Shown in pieces: positions 21,510 to 35,000 of a stretch of 64,000 nucleotides of DNA (position 1 is the stretch's first letter; each line of letters starts with the position of its first letter). The notes under the pieces were generated by a model, which had not been told where the DNA came from, did not search any database, and was given only the letters and a program-made list of their open reading frames with translations. The DNA comes from Balanoglossus misakiensis (taxonomy: Eukaryota > Hemichordata), in assembly GCA_040954595.2 (NCBI GenBank), contig CM082580.2:3348001-3412000 (forward strand). The letters are read 5' to 3'. The translations under genes and the position numbers were made by a program.

Positions 21510-21580
21510 GGGCTTGGCGGGAATTGAACCCGCACATTCTAGTTAGGAGCTAGATCGATTAACCATTATCGTACAAGCGA
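21510..21580 (-). tRNA. tRNA-like sequence, anticodon CCT (Arg); possible pseudogene
   Basis: Read on the minus strand it gives a D-arm CGAT..ATCG and an anticodon arm TCTAG-CTCCTAA-CTAGA (anticodon CCT). A perfect T-arm GCGGG-TTCAATT-CCCGC follows. The acceptor stem pairs only in its inner five positions (TCGCTTG against CAAGCCC), leaving the two outer pairs mismatched. It could be a degraded tRNA-Arg(CCT) gene or a tRNA-derived repeat head. No intron. Confidence 0.5.
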
Positions 21581-21849
21581 AGTATCCACACGACAAATAG
21601 CCAGCACGGGAAATACCCTACAATGCACCGTTTATAAACCTTCGGTGGCCTACTGACGTAGTACGTCACTGCACAAATATGTGCGTGTATTGTTACCTGG
21701 TTAATAGGGCACCCTAGCTCGGCAAGCCATCGCCCACAGTACTGACAGTATTCAAGTGCTGATCTGCTCAGCCTCTGACAACTAGTGTGTTTTATCTTCT
21801 CCCACTGTAACTTGTATCTAACTGACTGATTACAACCTGACTGCCTGTT

Positions 21850-22198
21850 GAAAAAACAAAGTCTCTATCTCTCTTGATACAGGACACCGTTTGTGTTATT
21901 CTACATGTGGATATACAGTGAATCACCGTTCGACCAAACGCAACTTCCATCTCGTTTGTAGGATATGAGAGTCAAAATCTCGCCAAAATGAATAAACGGT
22001 AAACACCGATTATTCATTTTGGCGAGTTTTTCACTCTCGTGTCTACAAGTGGGATGGAAGTTGTGTGTGGTTGAACGTTGATTCACTATATATCCACATG
22101 TAGAATACTAGTAACATGGAATTCATAAATGGTGTCTTGTATCAAAGTTTACATAATTAATGGAAAATGGGCAGTGAGAGAGAGACTTTGTCCCTTTA
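21850..22198. mobile_element. ~350-bp MITE (AAGTCTCTCTC family), copy in duplication B
   Basis: The ends ACAAAGTCTCT and AGAGACTTTGTCCC are inverted. A central palindrome is formed by ACTTCCATC..CTCGCCAAAATGAATAA and its complement. A full relative is at 48966-49314, an internally deleted one at 41013-41200. In duplication A only a CT-rich stub of the left end remains (about 9680-9703), followed directly by the flank that lies about 150 bp beyond the element in B. Confidence 0.75.
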
Positions 22199-23575
22199 AG
22201 AAAGTTTGTACTTGACAACCAGATACATGTATTGAACAGCACCCCATGAAACGTGTACATGTATTATGGTTAAATATCGTGTTGAAATAAATTCCTAAGC
22301 GTGCGTTATAACTATCCATTCACACGACTTTAAAACGATCTGTCGCATATTCACTCGTATGTCAGTTTTTCATCTTAATATACAAAGTCATGATTATTTT
22401 AAAGAATTACGCTTAAAGTTACCATAAATACTAAGTGTGATATGAAACAACGAACACCAACTTTTTAATCGTGAGAGTAAAGTTATCGTCACACGTCCAG
22501 AGTCGACATCCTCTGAAGCAACTTCCTATTAATCTTTATTTAAAATGTTAATGTAATATTCATCTCGCTAAATATATGTGCACTGTCTACTTTTGACCCC
22601 CTAGAACCAAAAAATAGTCGTTGCCAACGGTTATGTTTGAAAGTCTTTTCCGGGAGATCCGACGCAATTGTTAAAAATCCTGTCACTGGATTGACCAAAG
22701 TTGACCATCGCCATCTGTATTTTCAAGGGCAGCTGAAAAACGAAGAATGCACCCAGAGATTAGTGAAATACATTTTTAAATCACGTGAGATACTCTTCCG
22801 GGCAAACAGACAGAGGTGTACGTGTGTTGCTCGGTTTTGGTTTGACGGGAAGGGTATTGTGAGGCGTTCCTTGGTGATTAGGGATGTTGTTTTGTTGTGG
22901 TGAGATTTTTGCCTTTGGTACGGTTGCTAGTTGTCTGTTTATGAAGCATGGTGTCAGCATGCCAGGACAAAATTGAACGCGTGATGAAACAGTTACATTC
23001 CCCGGTGTCTTGGCCAAACAAAAGCCAATGTGTGGAAGTTACATTGTCAAGTGAATACTTCTATCAGTAAGTTTAAGGTCAGCCCTGAAAGTTATACTCT
23101 AGACATATTCTCTTGTTATGCTCATTTACAGGGCGCGGACTGAGTTGTAGCAATATGGGATTAAGCATGTTTCAGTGATCAGAATATCAAAAATATCCCA
23201 CCAAAAGAAATGAAAATAATGACAAGAGTGACCATCTTTGTCCTTTTAAAGCTCTATTAGCTGTAACCTCTTGCTATGTTTTCAGTGTTTTTGTTTTGTG
23301 TATCTACTTCGGTGTCTTATTCAAATCCCTGAAACATGATGAAATGCCAACCATTTAGCTTGTATAATATACGTAATATATTATATGTATGTACAGTCAG
23401 CATTTTTAATGTGCAAAATTAGAATTCAAAGTCTGGACTAGAATTCATCTCTCGACAATAACAATGGCCGTTACACGCATACAGACTATGTTGAGTACTG
23501 GGTATATAAGCATGCTGTTTGGAGTAGAGCAAGAAATTGCATTTGGTACACAGCCAAAAGTTACAGCTATTGTCC
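22199..23575. other. 3' flank of pentraxin-vWD gene B
   Basis: Collinear with 9704-10918. No gene is conserved in frame between the two copies. Confidence 0.5.
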
Positions 23576-26292
23576 CTAAACAGTCACCCACCTTCCTGGT
23601 ATAACCCAACTCTCCGCAAACTCTGTGGTATTGGAGGTCTTTGAACCATCTGACTTCAACAAGTCCCGTCCTTCCTCCACGCTCCCATCACCGAACATTC
23701 CGCACAGCCTGCCCTCTAAATCCTCGTTGCCAATGGAGACGTCGGTTTCGTGAGCCTTCCCCATCCATCTCAGAGTGACGCCATCTTTGTTGAGGTGCAA
23801 CTCCACCTGGTTGTCGTCTGCTCGAATGTAACCCAAGTCGTCACCAATGGACAGTGTGCGCGCGTCTACTGGATATCCATTGACCTGTGTGCGGTATTTT
23901 ACCAAAAACAGACCATTTATGAAACTGAAAACACTGACCGTAGCTGCCAATTTTTGCATTATTTTCCAATTTAAATTGGTCCATCTAAATCGGCTTACTG
24001 ATAGGTATACATGAACACCTTATTGATGCCAGATTGTGGCTGTATGTAGCGATTTGAACTCTGCCGCACCGATTTAATCAGCCTCCGTACAAAACAGTAC
24101 GCAGCTATCGTGGTATGCGTCGCCAAGAGATGACAAACTGATGCAAATGCAAGTAATGTGGCTTAATGGTGAGGATTTTAGAGGATAGGGAATATATTTG
24201 AAGTATTTTATTGTGGGAAAATATGTAAAAATTGGCATTTATGTTCTGCTAATTATGCCATTGGCACATCTGACCTCCACATGTTTTACGGGATCGGTGA
24301 AGAGTTGATCTTGTCATACTATAAAGATATTTAAAATAACACTATTTTTTCTGCGATTTTGTTGTTCTCAAAATGATAACGTTTCTAACTCACAAGAATA
24401 GAATGATCTTCAAGAAAAGAATAAGTGTAGCCTCCGTCAATTTTCGTTGTGACAGACACCATTCTGGTCGGTGGTTTGCTTGGATGGGATCGACCGCGGA
24501 AAGCAGCGGATATTTCGAATGAGGGTGTTCTTCTCATGCAATCCTTCACCAACGTGTAGCTGCAGAAACCCTGGAAACTGTACTTCGTGCCACTGAAAGT
24601 GCGCATGTGTGGATCCCCGTGACCTCCTGCTCTGATACCTGGAAGAGTAAATGTGTTTCACAAATCCTTTATCAAAATCCGGACTCTAGTTAAATTTGAA
24701 TTATGTGGACAATCTTCATGACCATATTCGATTTGTGTCTGAATCAGCCACGAAAGTTACCAAATTTACAAAGTTACTGACTGACTGATAAGTTGGTTGT
24801 TAGGTCGGTCGGTCAGTTGCTTGATTGCTTGATTGATTGATTGACTGACTGACTGACTGACTGGATGGATGATCGGTTTTTTGGTCGACTGATTGATTGA
24901 TTGAGTTTCATTTTAAAATACAACTTACCACATGCGTCTGACTTGCTTAAGGTGACATCCCCACCAACAACCAGAGAAGAAACGTTCCATGCAAATAGAT
25001 CGCCGTCAAGTGAGCAGTTACCAAACACTTCACCGACTTCTTTGTTGCTCAACGCTTTGGACCATATGTTGAATTCCGTCAGGGCGCCGACGAAGGCTTG
25101 GTTGCTATCGTAACCGCCTCCGACCGTGCCCTGTCGCTGCCCCAGAACCCAAACGCCCCCGCCGGATATCGTCTGCTCGCTGCTCAGACCAGTCGCTCTG
25201 GTAACCAAGGCGCCATCTTTGTGGACCGTCCAGTTGCCGCCCGTCGAAGACCAAGATGCGCACAAGTGGTGCCAATTGCCGTCGGTTAAGTTCGCCCCGG
25301 GGTCGGTCTGACGTCGGTCACCCTTGATGAGAACGTCAAGTTGTTGCGTGTCGAGCAGCGCGAACTCGTTTGTATCGCCCGGAACGGCGTAAGAGACTGG
25401 CGTAGAGCTTCGTCCGGTGTCGTTTGATTTCAGCCATAAACACACAGTCATGGCTGACAGTTCAGGAACACTGACGTTGACTTTTACATCGGTGTTCGCA
25501 CTGTTCAAGTTCAGGGTGTCTGCTTCTGCTTGCGTACCTGGGGAGAGAGACAGGCAGGCAGACAGAGGGGAGGGGAGGGAGGGAGGGAGACGGACAGGTG
25601 GAGAAAGACATATATGGCCAGAGGATCAGGTTGGGACAGCGACACACAGAAAAAAACGGTGACACAGTCACTGATGGACTGAACACAAAATAATCCCTAT
25701 AACTAAATTGGTAATACGGGCACTGGCACAAAAATGTGTATAACAACGTACACTTTAATTTATACGTGGTATAAAACATTAAACACGAATCGCTCGTGTC
25801 AAATTAATATTAGGCCTACTTTTCAAAAGTCGAACATGCAACGCCGAAATGACATTTACACCAAAACTTGGGAAAATGTTTTTTGATTCTTACCTCTTTT
25901 CTGCAAGTGTACCTTTGTGGGAGCTTTCTGAGAAACAAAAGATACATGTAATTTTAATGGTTTCGAAGTGTTTAATGTACAGTTAGTCGCAGCATTTAGC
26001 ATTTTGTTGTCTTTCCACCCAAATATATGCCAATACTATCAACTATCAACGACATTCAATTGTGGTGGAAAAGGCAAGTGCGTTGTCGATCGCATTTGTG
26101 ATTTCTCATGTTGACATAGTGTGTTGTGAAGGCTTGATTTTAGCTGTACCGTCAACTTTCAGACGTTCCATCGAGCATTTTGACACTATTTTGTCACGTT
26201 TTTAGCCCTATACTTACATGAGCGTCCCCTCTCAGCGCTGAGACCAACAGCACTAAGGCAAGAGCAACCAGACACACCTTCAGCTCCATCAT
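23576..26292 (-). CDS. Secreted pentraxin/LamG plus vWD-domain protein, copy B
   Basis: Five minus-strand exons: 26292-26218, 25927-25894, 25537-24929, 24638-24394 and 23884-23576. Each is exactly as long as its counterpart in copy A (75, 34, 609, 245, 309 nt), giving an uninterrupted frame of 424 codons including stop. Domains and motifs are those of copy A: signal peptide, short linker ending Lys-Arg (here KAPTKVHLQKR), pentraxin signature HHLCASW, and vWD start GDPHMRTFSG. Protein differences from copy A are scattered conservative substitutions, for example KIDGG for KVDGG in the vWD exon. Identical exon lengths and intact splice sites suggest both copies are functional. The exon 2 donor is GTAAGA here and GTAAGT in copy A. 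Confidence 0.85.
24800..24905. repeat. Tetranucleotide (GATT/GACT)n tract in intron 3 of gene B
   Basis: Paralogous to 12188-12310, shorter by several units. Confidence 0.75.
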
Positions 26293-26509
26293 ACAGGCCC
26301 ACCTTTGTGTCTATGCACCAAATCAACTTGTATCTAGGCCCGAAGCCTTATTAAATCTAATACCCTCTGAATGGGAGTAATTGTCCATAAAAATGCTAGT
26401 AAAACTTTAATGCAATTACGTGGGTAACTGGCCTGGCCAAATGTTACTGGATATAAAACGTTTCTTTGCAAGATCAATGACCATCATGTTTGAAATGTCT
26501 CAGTCCCGG

Positions 26510-26710
26510 CTCTCCCTCGCAATATGCCGTCCTCCCCACCCACCCACCCTATCTCCCCCTCTCTCTTGTTCTTTCCCATCTCACTCGCTCTCTTTCGCTC
26601 TATCTGTCTCCCTCCTCCCTGTTCTTTCTCTCTCCCCTGTTCCCCCTCGCTACCCAGAGCCCCCTCGTCTGTTCTCCCTCTCTCCTCCTCTCCCACCCCT
26701 TCTCCGACTT
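26510..26710. repeat. Polypyrimidine tract upstream of gene B
   Basis: C/T-rich tract paralogous to 13880-14098, about 200 bp upstream of the start codon of gene B. Confidence 0.8.
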
Positions 26711-28205
26711 CAGTTGTTCTACGTGCATTTCTCTGTAAATAATGTTTTTACGTCTAGTTATGTGTCATTTGTTGCCCAATGGTCTTATAAGTTGTAAAAA
26801 ACATATTTCAAAGCTGTCGTGGGCTATCATGTTTCTCCGAATCGAATATACCACATCAAAAATGTATTGATCACTGCCAAGTCGACAAACTCTTTCAGAA
26901 GATCAGCAACATACAAATTTCAAAGACACAACATAATATTTTGACAACTATATTATTTTCCCCTTTTTTCTAATCATACTTAAGAGGTAAACTGAATATT
27001 TAATTTCAATTATGCGGTATAATATTTTTACTGGGTGGTTTTTCAAAGTCGCAGAAAACATTACGATTTTCGATGCATATGATCGTAAACGATTGATTAT
27101 ATTTGCTCAAATGTTATTTTCGTAAGACTAGAATTAGTTCCTGTAAAATGTATTTACTTTGGGTATTTCTAAAACTAGTATTACTCACTGACGTGAAATG
27201 TATTTACAGTTTTGAACATGTTTTAGTGACATTATTGAACGAAGCACTTCTCAACATTTGACAAGTTTGCTCATTTTTTTTATTTATTTGGGATGCATAC
27301 AATTCAGTAGTTTAATTTAATTTCATTACTACCATTGTGTATATAATAATAAAAAGAATGTAAATTGAGAGAATGTGGTACTTAGTGCCAGCTGTGCCTT
27401 GATTTGCCAGTTTGTTGAAAGGAGTGCTGACGGAGATATGACCGATTAAATTTTGTGTATTTGGTTTTGTATTATGACCACACCAGTGCCCATTTATGGA
27501 AAGTCCACCCAAGGAATACGTTTTCACTGAAAAGACCAAATAAATACATTCGCTCGAAAGACAATCAGGTATGGCGTGAAGTGGTCTTTCTGATACCGAT
27601 TCGGGTCAAATTCAATATGGCGGTACCTGTGCTCTTCTCGTTTCTATGACAACGACTTATCTTCATAAATTTAGTGACTGTGTTGTTTTGTTTTATGGCC
27701 CACTTGAGTAGATTAATTAACTCCAAACTGGAGGGATTACACATTATTGCAGATTATTCCTTTTTACACTAAAAGTAAGTAGTTTGATTTCTCGGGATTT
27801 TAAAATTTAGCTATAGGTAGAACCGCCTACGACGTCCGAAGCGTTTTGTAGAAAGGTGTGTTGTATTCCATTCTCAATCCCTGATTCTATAGTCGGTGGG
27901 TTCTCCTCGTATACACACACATTCGGCTGAGCCAAACTATACAATGTTTGATTTATAATTGTTAAAAACTGGTCTCAAATGTTTGTCAGCTCAGCTAATC
28001 CAGAAAATAAATTATTAGTACCCACCAGGTGGTACGGCTTTAATGTACCATGGTCCCTCGAACCGTACAGAGCTTTGGCGTGGTTTGGTGTATGTAGGAG
28101 TGTGGATGGGTGTGCTTTGACAAAACGATAAAATATTTGATGAGTAATCGACGACCACAAAAATTTTGGCGAAAAAAATGGCAAAACAAGCGATCATCGT
28201 CAGCT
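26711..28205. other. Upstream region between gene B and tRNA-Leu
   Basis: Collinear with copy A but lacks about 490 bp near 26757. AT-rich, no gene seen. Confidence 0.45.
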
Positions 28206-28334
28206 GTCAGGATGGCCGAGCGGTCTAAGGCGCCAGACTCAAGGTTCACACCTTCCCATTGTATCGATGGGTCACGACGAAAAGAGCGTTCTGGTCTCCG
28301 AATGGAGGCGTGGGTTCGAATCCCACTTCTGACA
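28206..28334 (+). tRNA. tRNA-Leu (CAA) with intron, copy B
   Basis: Reads the same as 16056-16184 over all 129 nt including the intron: acceptor stem GTCAGGA/TTCTGAC, anticodon CAA, T-arm GTGGGTTCGAATCCCAC. Flanking sequence has diverged between the copies by contrast, consistent with constraint (or gene conversion) on the tRNA and its intron. Confidence 0.95.
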
Positions 28335-29024
28335 TTTATTTTTTGCGTTGTTCAACAACACTATAAAGATTTCAAATGTGACAAGATCGGATGATTGTGA
28401 CCCGCCCAACATCGCTTCTTTTATAGCTGGATTACTACTATGGTTGTATTAAAGACGCACTGGCTGTAACTTTTTACGTCCATGCTGTAACTACTGTTCA
28501 TTTTGCAACAGAGACCATTGTATATTAGTTATCTTTACTGTTTTGTATTTGCTTCGCTTTATATATATATATATTTATTTCATTGCTTTTATCGTTTTAC
28601 TTGGTTGTATGGGTTTACCTGGTTTTGTTCAAATTGTTGCAAAATTTGCAAATTTGTAATATTGGGCAATTTTTGCCACTTTTGGTCAAGAGTCCCTCGT
28701 AAAAAGACACATGAAGCGTCACTCCTGTCTTATTATAGAAACGAAAGATAAGGCTTCATGTCCGTAAAGGGCGCTTTACTTATTGCATTTTAAACAGACC
28801 ATATTTTCGTACATTTGGACGAAATCATCTTCCAGAAAGGGTTAAAATGAAACATCTATTAGTATTTTGTTTATTAAATATGAATTAAAAATAAAAGTTC
28901 GATATCACAATATTTTCAGCAGTACTATAAATAATTGAAGTGCAGTCATAAGAATATTCATGATCATATCTTTACTGGAAATCCTACAATGCTTTCTGTT
29001 TCCACACGAACATCAATAGATAAA
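28335..29024. other. Intergenic, upstream of TMEM30
   Basis: Contains the empty TTAA site (28449-28452), an AT microsatellite (28560-28575) and AT-rich sequence. An in-frame upstream ATG exists at 28935. The start at 29025 is preferred because it sits in AAAATGGCGGA, a YY1-like initiator context, and gives a normal TMEM30 N-terminus. Confidence 0.45.
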
Positions 29025-32000
29025 ATGGCGGAGGCCGAGACTCAAGCACAGCCAACGGCACAACCAACCCCGGAACCTTCAGCCACGCCAGAGCCGATTA
29101 AACCGGATCCGCCTGAAAATGATACCAATGGTTTAGAATCAATACAGGAGGAAGAACAACGTGAAAGTAGGAGACCTAAAGGTAGGTGTTATATGCCCCC
29201 GAAAATTCAAAATTCGACTCAGACGATAACCTACTGTAGGTGAGCATGAATCCATTCTCACCTGGAATCGTGACACGAAGCAGTTGACTGTTTGATTGTA
29301 TTTTGACACCAATTCACTAGATCAACATGCATGTCCGTACTTTTATTGGTTGATGTCACTTAGGATGATGTAGCATAATCAGCTATCACTGATCTGCAGT
29401 TGTGCCGTAGAATGTAGAATACATTAATGGAGCAATGGAGGTCCGAGTATCAGTTCATTCCTTGAAACCATTCACATGTGAAATGGGGAAGTTAGAATGC
29501 CTTGATTCGTTTCCTAACACAACCCCCCGTGTTATTATTACTCTATGCGACACCTTGTAAGACAAATGGCAAAATGAAACGACAATTTGGATATATATTG
29601 ATAAACAGCCCATTAGATGATGGGATGAGAAGGCGTGTAACCCCACGAATATGTGACGTAATGAGGCTAATCGGGTCATTCTCGTTGCAATCATCACCAC
29701 ACCCCATGATGTTGTTGTCAAGGTCACAGATCAATACGCTGGAAAAGGGGAAACTATATATTTATATATTTCTTTTAGGGAATTGAATGTAAATCATACA
29801 TGAAGAAACTGGCCACCCAAAGTGCCAGTAGATAGTCAAAAGGGAAAATTGTAAAATAACCCAGTCCCTACACCTGTTAATAATACAGTTACAGTGAAAT
29901 CTATCATTACACTATTTACAGGCACCTCTCTGTTCAGGATACCTAGTATAAGAAAGAAATGATGACAATACTGACACATTTTTAAGCACAATATAGCATC
30001 CAAATGAGTGTACCCGAAGAAATATTTCCATTTAATTTTCGCTAATTAATGTAAACAAATACTAGGTACATGTAATATGATTTATGTAATGTATGCCGTT
30101 CAGTGTTCTGTTTCATACAAAAAACTGCATACTAGTTTTCAATTGATAGTAATCAACAGTTCTGGATAATTATCAAGCCAACATTTAGTTTTATGAGGTT
30201 ATTACGAAAATACCGCAAAGTATGCACGAGGACATTAGCGCCAAGTATCGCCCGACGCATAGCGGAGGGCGATGCGCTGCGCTAATGTCCGAGTGCATAC
30301 TTTGCGGTATTTTCGTAATAACCTTATTATTATACATCTTACATCTCCGTTAGTTCTTGTGTTGCATGTTACTTGGCTTTCAAAACGCCCCAAATGCCGA
30401 TAGAATACACATTATTACACAGCTCTATTCTGTACATGTAAACAAATTAAATTCTGCTTTTGTTTAATATTGTAGCTACTGCCTTCAAACAACAGAGACT
30501 ACCAGCATGGCAACCTATCCTGACAGCTGGAACTGTACTGCCGACATTTTTCATCATTGGTATCATATTTATACCATTAGGAGTGGGTCTTCTAATCACA
30601 TCAGAAAATGTAAGTATTGCCAGTAGGTGGAGTACACTGAAGGTTGAATAGATGAATGATGATTCTCACACTTCTGGCATGCTGAGAGTGTGGGATCAGA
30701 GTGTGAAAACAAATTGATCCCACACTCGCACTGAATCGAAAGCTGTATATGACGCCAGCGCTGATTGGTTGACAAAGTGTTCTTTTGCCAACACGCACTA
30801 AATGTTATCCAATGGCGCGATGTGTATTATACGGACAGAGACTACAACGTGCCAGACGACAGTTCCAGAGTCATTTATTCATTGTTTTTAATACGAATTT
30901 GGCAAATTTGTGACTGTGTAAGAAATAGAATCTCACACACCAAGGACCAGGGATCATATTTCTCACACTCGTCAGGGATATTTTGGACCACACTGGCCTG
31001 TGGCTCGTGTGGGACAAAAAACCCCGAGGAGTGTGCGAAAAGTGATCCCAGGTCCTTGGGAGTGTGTTGGGTATGCTAGTGAGTATGTGTGTAGGAATTC
31101 ATTTTAGTCTCTGTTTACTGTGACATCTACCATTGTTATTCACTGAAGATCCCCTGAATCTGTTTTCGGATTTGTGATCGCAACATGCTTACTTGTGCAT
31201 TATAAAGAAAACACCTGTCATTACTGTTGATTTAGCTCTTATTATAACCCAATAAAGCAGTATTATTCCTATTGCTACTTTTCTTCAGTTTGTTCGTATA
31301 AATGTTGATGTTTCATTTGTCAATTTTAACTTCAGGTGCGGGAGATTCAGCTAGATTATACACAATGCACAATGAACAACTACACCCAGGGAAATACAAC
31401 AGTCAGCCCAACCTCATCTTGTGCCGATTTTGTCAAAAATGTCAGTAACTTTGGAAATCATTGTAATTGTACTGTGACATTTACTCTGGATAACGATTTT
31501 GAAGTAAGTACATCACTGGGATTTTATAGATTTTTAGATTTTATAGGTGTACAAGTTGTACAACCTCTGATTGTTTTGTGATTACCAATCCCAGGCTGCT
31601 CAAACAAAATGGCCATGCATGTGAATCAACTTACCAGTACGTTAAGTTTAGGGAATGGATAATTTAACCCTTTCACCACCATGGTTTGATCTGTTTCCAT
31701 TGTTTTCAATAGAAATGCTGGACCTTTAACCCTAATGCTACTGGGTGTCATACCTGGTTAGAGTGTCAAGTCCCTTAAAATACGTATTTGCCACTTTATC
31801 TTCTAAAACGTATTTTGACTGTCTTGACATGGCTCTCATACATACTTATACACACTTGGCAGTCTGAGCCCCCTGAAAAATGTACCAAATCGTACTGGTT
31901 TGCACTGTATTGGTCTGAAGGTCTTGTATAGGCCCTACTGAATAACACACACTTGGCAGTCTAACAGGCCTGGGAGCCAGGATTCTAGGCACCCTGGAAA

Positions 32001-35000
32001 TCAAACCAGTTTCAACTGACTTGGCAGCATTAGGGTTAATAAGCAAGGCCGAATATTAGGACTACTACTCCATCCAATGCTCTTATAAAACAACTTGGGT
32101 AACCATCCTGTTTTTCATGTCTCCTGCAGGGTCAAGTGTACCTCTACTATGGCCTCACCAATTATTTCCAAAATCATCGGCGCTATGTGAGATCCAGGGA
32201 TGACTATCAGCTCGTTGGTCAGAAAACGAATGATATAAGCCAGCTGACTCAATATTGTGACCCATTCAGGTCAACTATCCCACCGGGTAGTAATGACTCT
32301 GTACCTGTTGCACCGTGTGGGGCCATCGCAAACAGTTTCTTCAATGGTAAGTATTTTCATGTTGACAGGAAATGTTCGCGATATCAACAGAGGCGACTAT
32401 TTCGTGACGATTAATTTTTACGTTCTCTACGAAAAACATTTTACTACACATTGTCCTTTCTCAGCTATTTATTTTTGCATTTTTTGGCTTTCGAGAAGTT
32501 TGCAAAAATTTATTGTTCACCCTTGGTATAAAATAAAGGTGTTTAGCACAAGAAAACTGATCTCAGACCAGAGATGTGCTGTTTCCAGACCTTGTATTCA
32601 ACCACAGTCACACTGAGACATCGTGAATTACCTTCATGAGAACAATTTATCAGCCTACCTGTGTACAAATTATAAATGGTTTGACATTATTAACCTGTTT
32701 AGGAAAAAAATTTTCTTCAAATGATTTGTTTCATCTACAAAAGGCCTGATATGACAGCTTTACTTTTTCAAGGGCACTATTATCGAGTTGTGTTGGCAAC
32801 GGTGTCTTTTGTGTATTGTGACACCTCAGGTGACAATGGACAGTAATGAATAATTGATTAGCTTGGTTGTAAAAATGGCTGCCAGTGTAGGATACATTAA
32901 TTATTCATGAGCCTTTAGTCAGTTTGAGTGTAAAGAGCTATTACTTGTATAAAGTAGGCACTTTCCTGATGTGTAGAATAATTACCCTATGAATAATAAT
33001 ACTTGTATTAAGATACTTAGTGAAACTTTTTGAAAAACGCTAGAAACCGAATGAAAAATATGGTGTTGATGAAGGCAATTTTTTCGAAATTCTGAAAAGA
33101 CAAAAACAAATGATGAAATATATTTTCTAAATTAAGTTGTTTGAAATATTTCACATAAATAACCAATTTGAACTTTGTCAGAAGCAGCTTCTATAATTTC
33201 GGTATGCAAAACACATATGTGAATCCTCATGGTGTGTAATTCAGTTTGATACAAACATGTGGGGTAACAGTGTTGTTGATGTGTGTAGGGCCTAAATTAG
33301 GATATGTATAGACTTAGTATATTGGTGATGGTACGGGTCTGGCAGAATTACAGGTACTTGCCAGCTGTGTGAACCTTGACATATGGTACAGTAAAACCTG
33401 TCTAAACTTAACCCTGTCTAATCTAGAATCCTGTGTATACTGAACACATTTTCCCGTCTCTTATGTAGAAGCACATGTTAAAAGCCTCTATAAACTGGAC
33501 ATCTCTGCAAACCGAACAATTTCTTCAATCCCTTTGGCTAAGACAGGTTTTACTGTTCTTGTAATTTCAAAATCAGTGCTTGGCCAGAAGCAAATGGAAA
33601 CCTGATATTTTCTCTCTTTTTGTATTCTTCCCCAATCAGACACCTTTGCATTGACCTACCTTGGTGTGGATAATCAAATGAACACAGAAGTCAAACTGCG
33701 TTACCAGGGCATTTCGTGGAATTCTGATAAAGGCACCAAGTTCAACAACCCTGGTGATAATCCGGACAATCTCACTGGAGGTATGTACAAACCAGATTCA
33801 GAATCTTACTTATTCAACTCTACCTGGCATTAGTGTTAGGGCCCAGAGTTGTACAGTTGTCTTTTATTGCCAGTACTTGAAAGATTCAATTGTCTCTGTC
33901 TGCAGCTTTCGAGAACACATACCATCCACCAAACTGGCACAAGCATGTCTACGAGTTGGATCCGGAAGATCCAGACAACAATGGATATGAAAACGAAGAT
34001 TTCATCGTCTGGATGAGAACTGCTGCACTGCCCAAATTTCGAAAGCTGTATCGGAAAGTGTACCACGAGTCGGGCACTGTCTTTCAGCATAGTCTGCCGG
34101 GAGGCAACTATCAGCTGGACATCCAGTATGGTATCCTTGTAGTTTGATAAAGTCATGTGGTATTTTATCCATGGGATTGCCAGTTTTGCTGTTACACAGA
34201 AGTGTTTGCTGGGTTTAACAATGGAAATGTTGAAATTACCAACCAACGTTCAACCACAATAAAATGTCTGGTTTGCAAGTGAGTGAGAGAGTCCAAAACT
34301 CAGAAAGCATCCAGTCTCTAGCTGGCTCACTAGTAAACCAGTTTGAAACGAAGACGGTGAGTGGTTTTGCCAGTAAAAGGAGGTTAGGATAGATCAATGG
34401 GCATATGACGAAGAACGTGGTACCAGTACATGTAACAAGAGTCAAATGCTTTGATTGTCATTGAGAAAAAATAGTCAACTTTTGATGTCTAAACACTCAC
34501 TGTATCCTTCACATAGAAGAGTTTACCTTAACAGTTCATGTCAGCTTATCCCGTAACCATGTTTGATGGAACCAAACGTGTCATTCTGAGCACTTCATCG
34601 TGGCTGGGAGGCAAGAACATATTCCTGGGAGTGGCGTACATTGTGACTGGATCCCTGTGCATCATCTTTGGATGTCTCTTCCTCTGCATTCATCTCAAAC
34701 ACGGAAGAAGGTACATGTCGGAATATTTTACATCCCATTCTCTTCTTGTGTTCTGTTGCATGTTTTACTCCTGTCCAGTGTACATCGGCTGTCAGATTTG
34801 AACTTTCATTAAGAAATTCACAATAATGATGGAAATTTTCAAAACCTTTAAATGTCTGATGTCCAGTGATGTTAATTCTGCCATAAAGTTTGACGGTTGC
34901 AAATTTTGTAAACGTGTGCGTTGCCTGTTCAGTAATTGCTAGATGCCCTCACAGCTTCTAATTCTATTGTGTGTTAAATGTGTCTGTCTCTGATACAAAA

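Larger units (their letters stand above)
21609..28529. repeat. Segmental duplication, copy B (~6.9 kb)
   Basis: Direct-repeat partner of 9434-16547, same order and orientation of pentraxin-vWD gene, polypyrimidine tract and tRNA-Leu. The copies are separated by about 5 kb of unrelated spacer. Confidence 0.9.
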
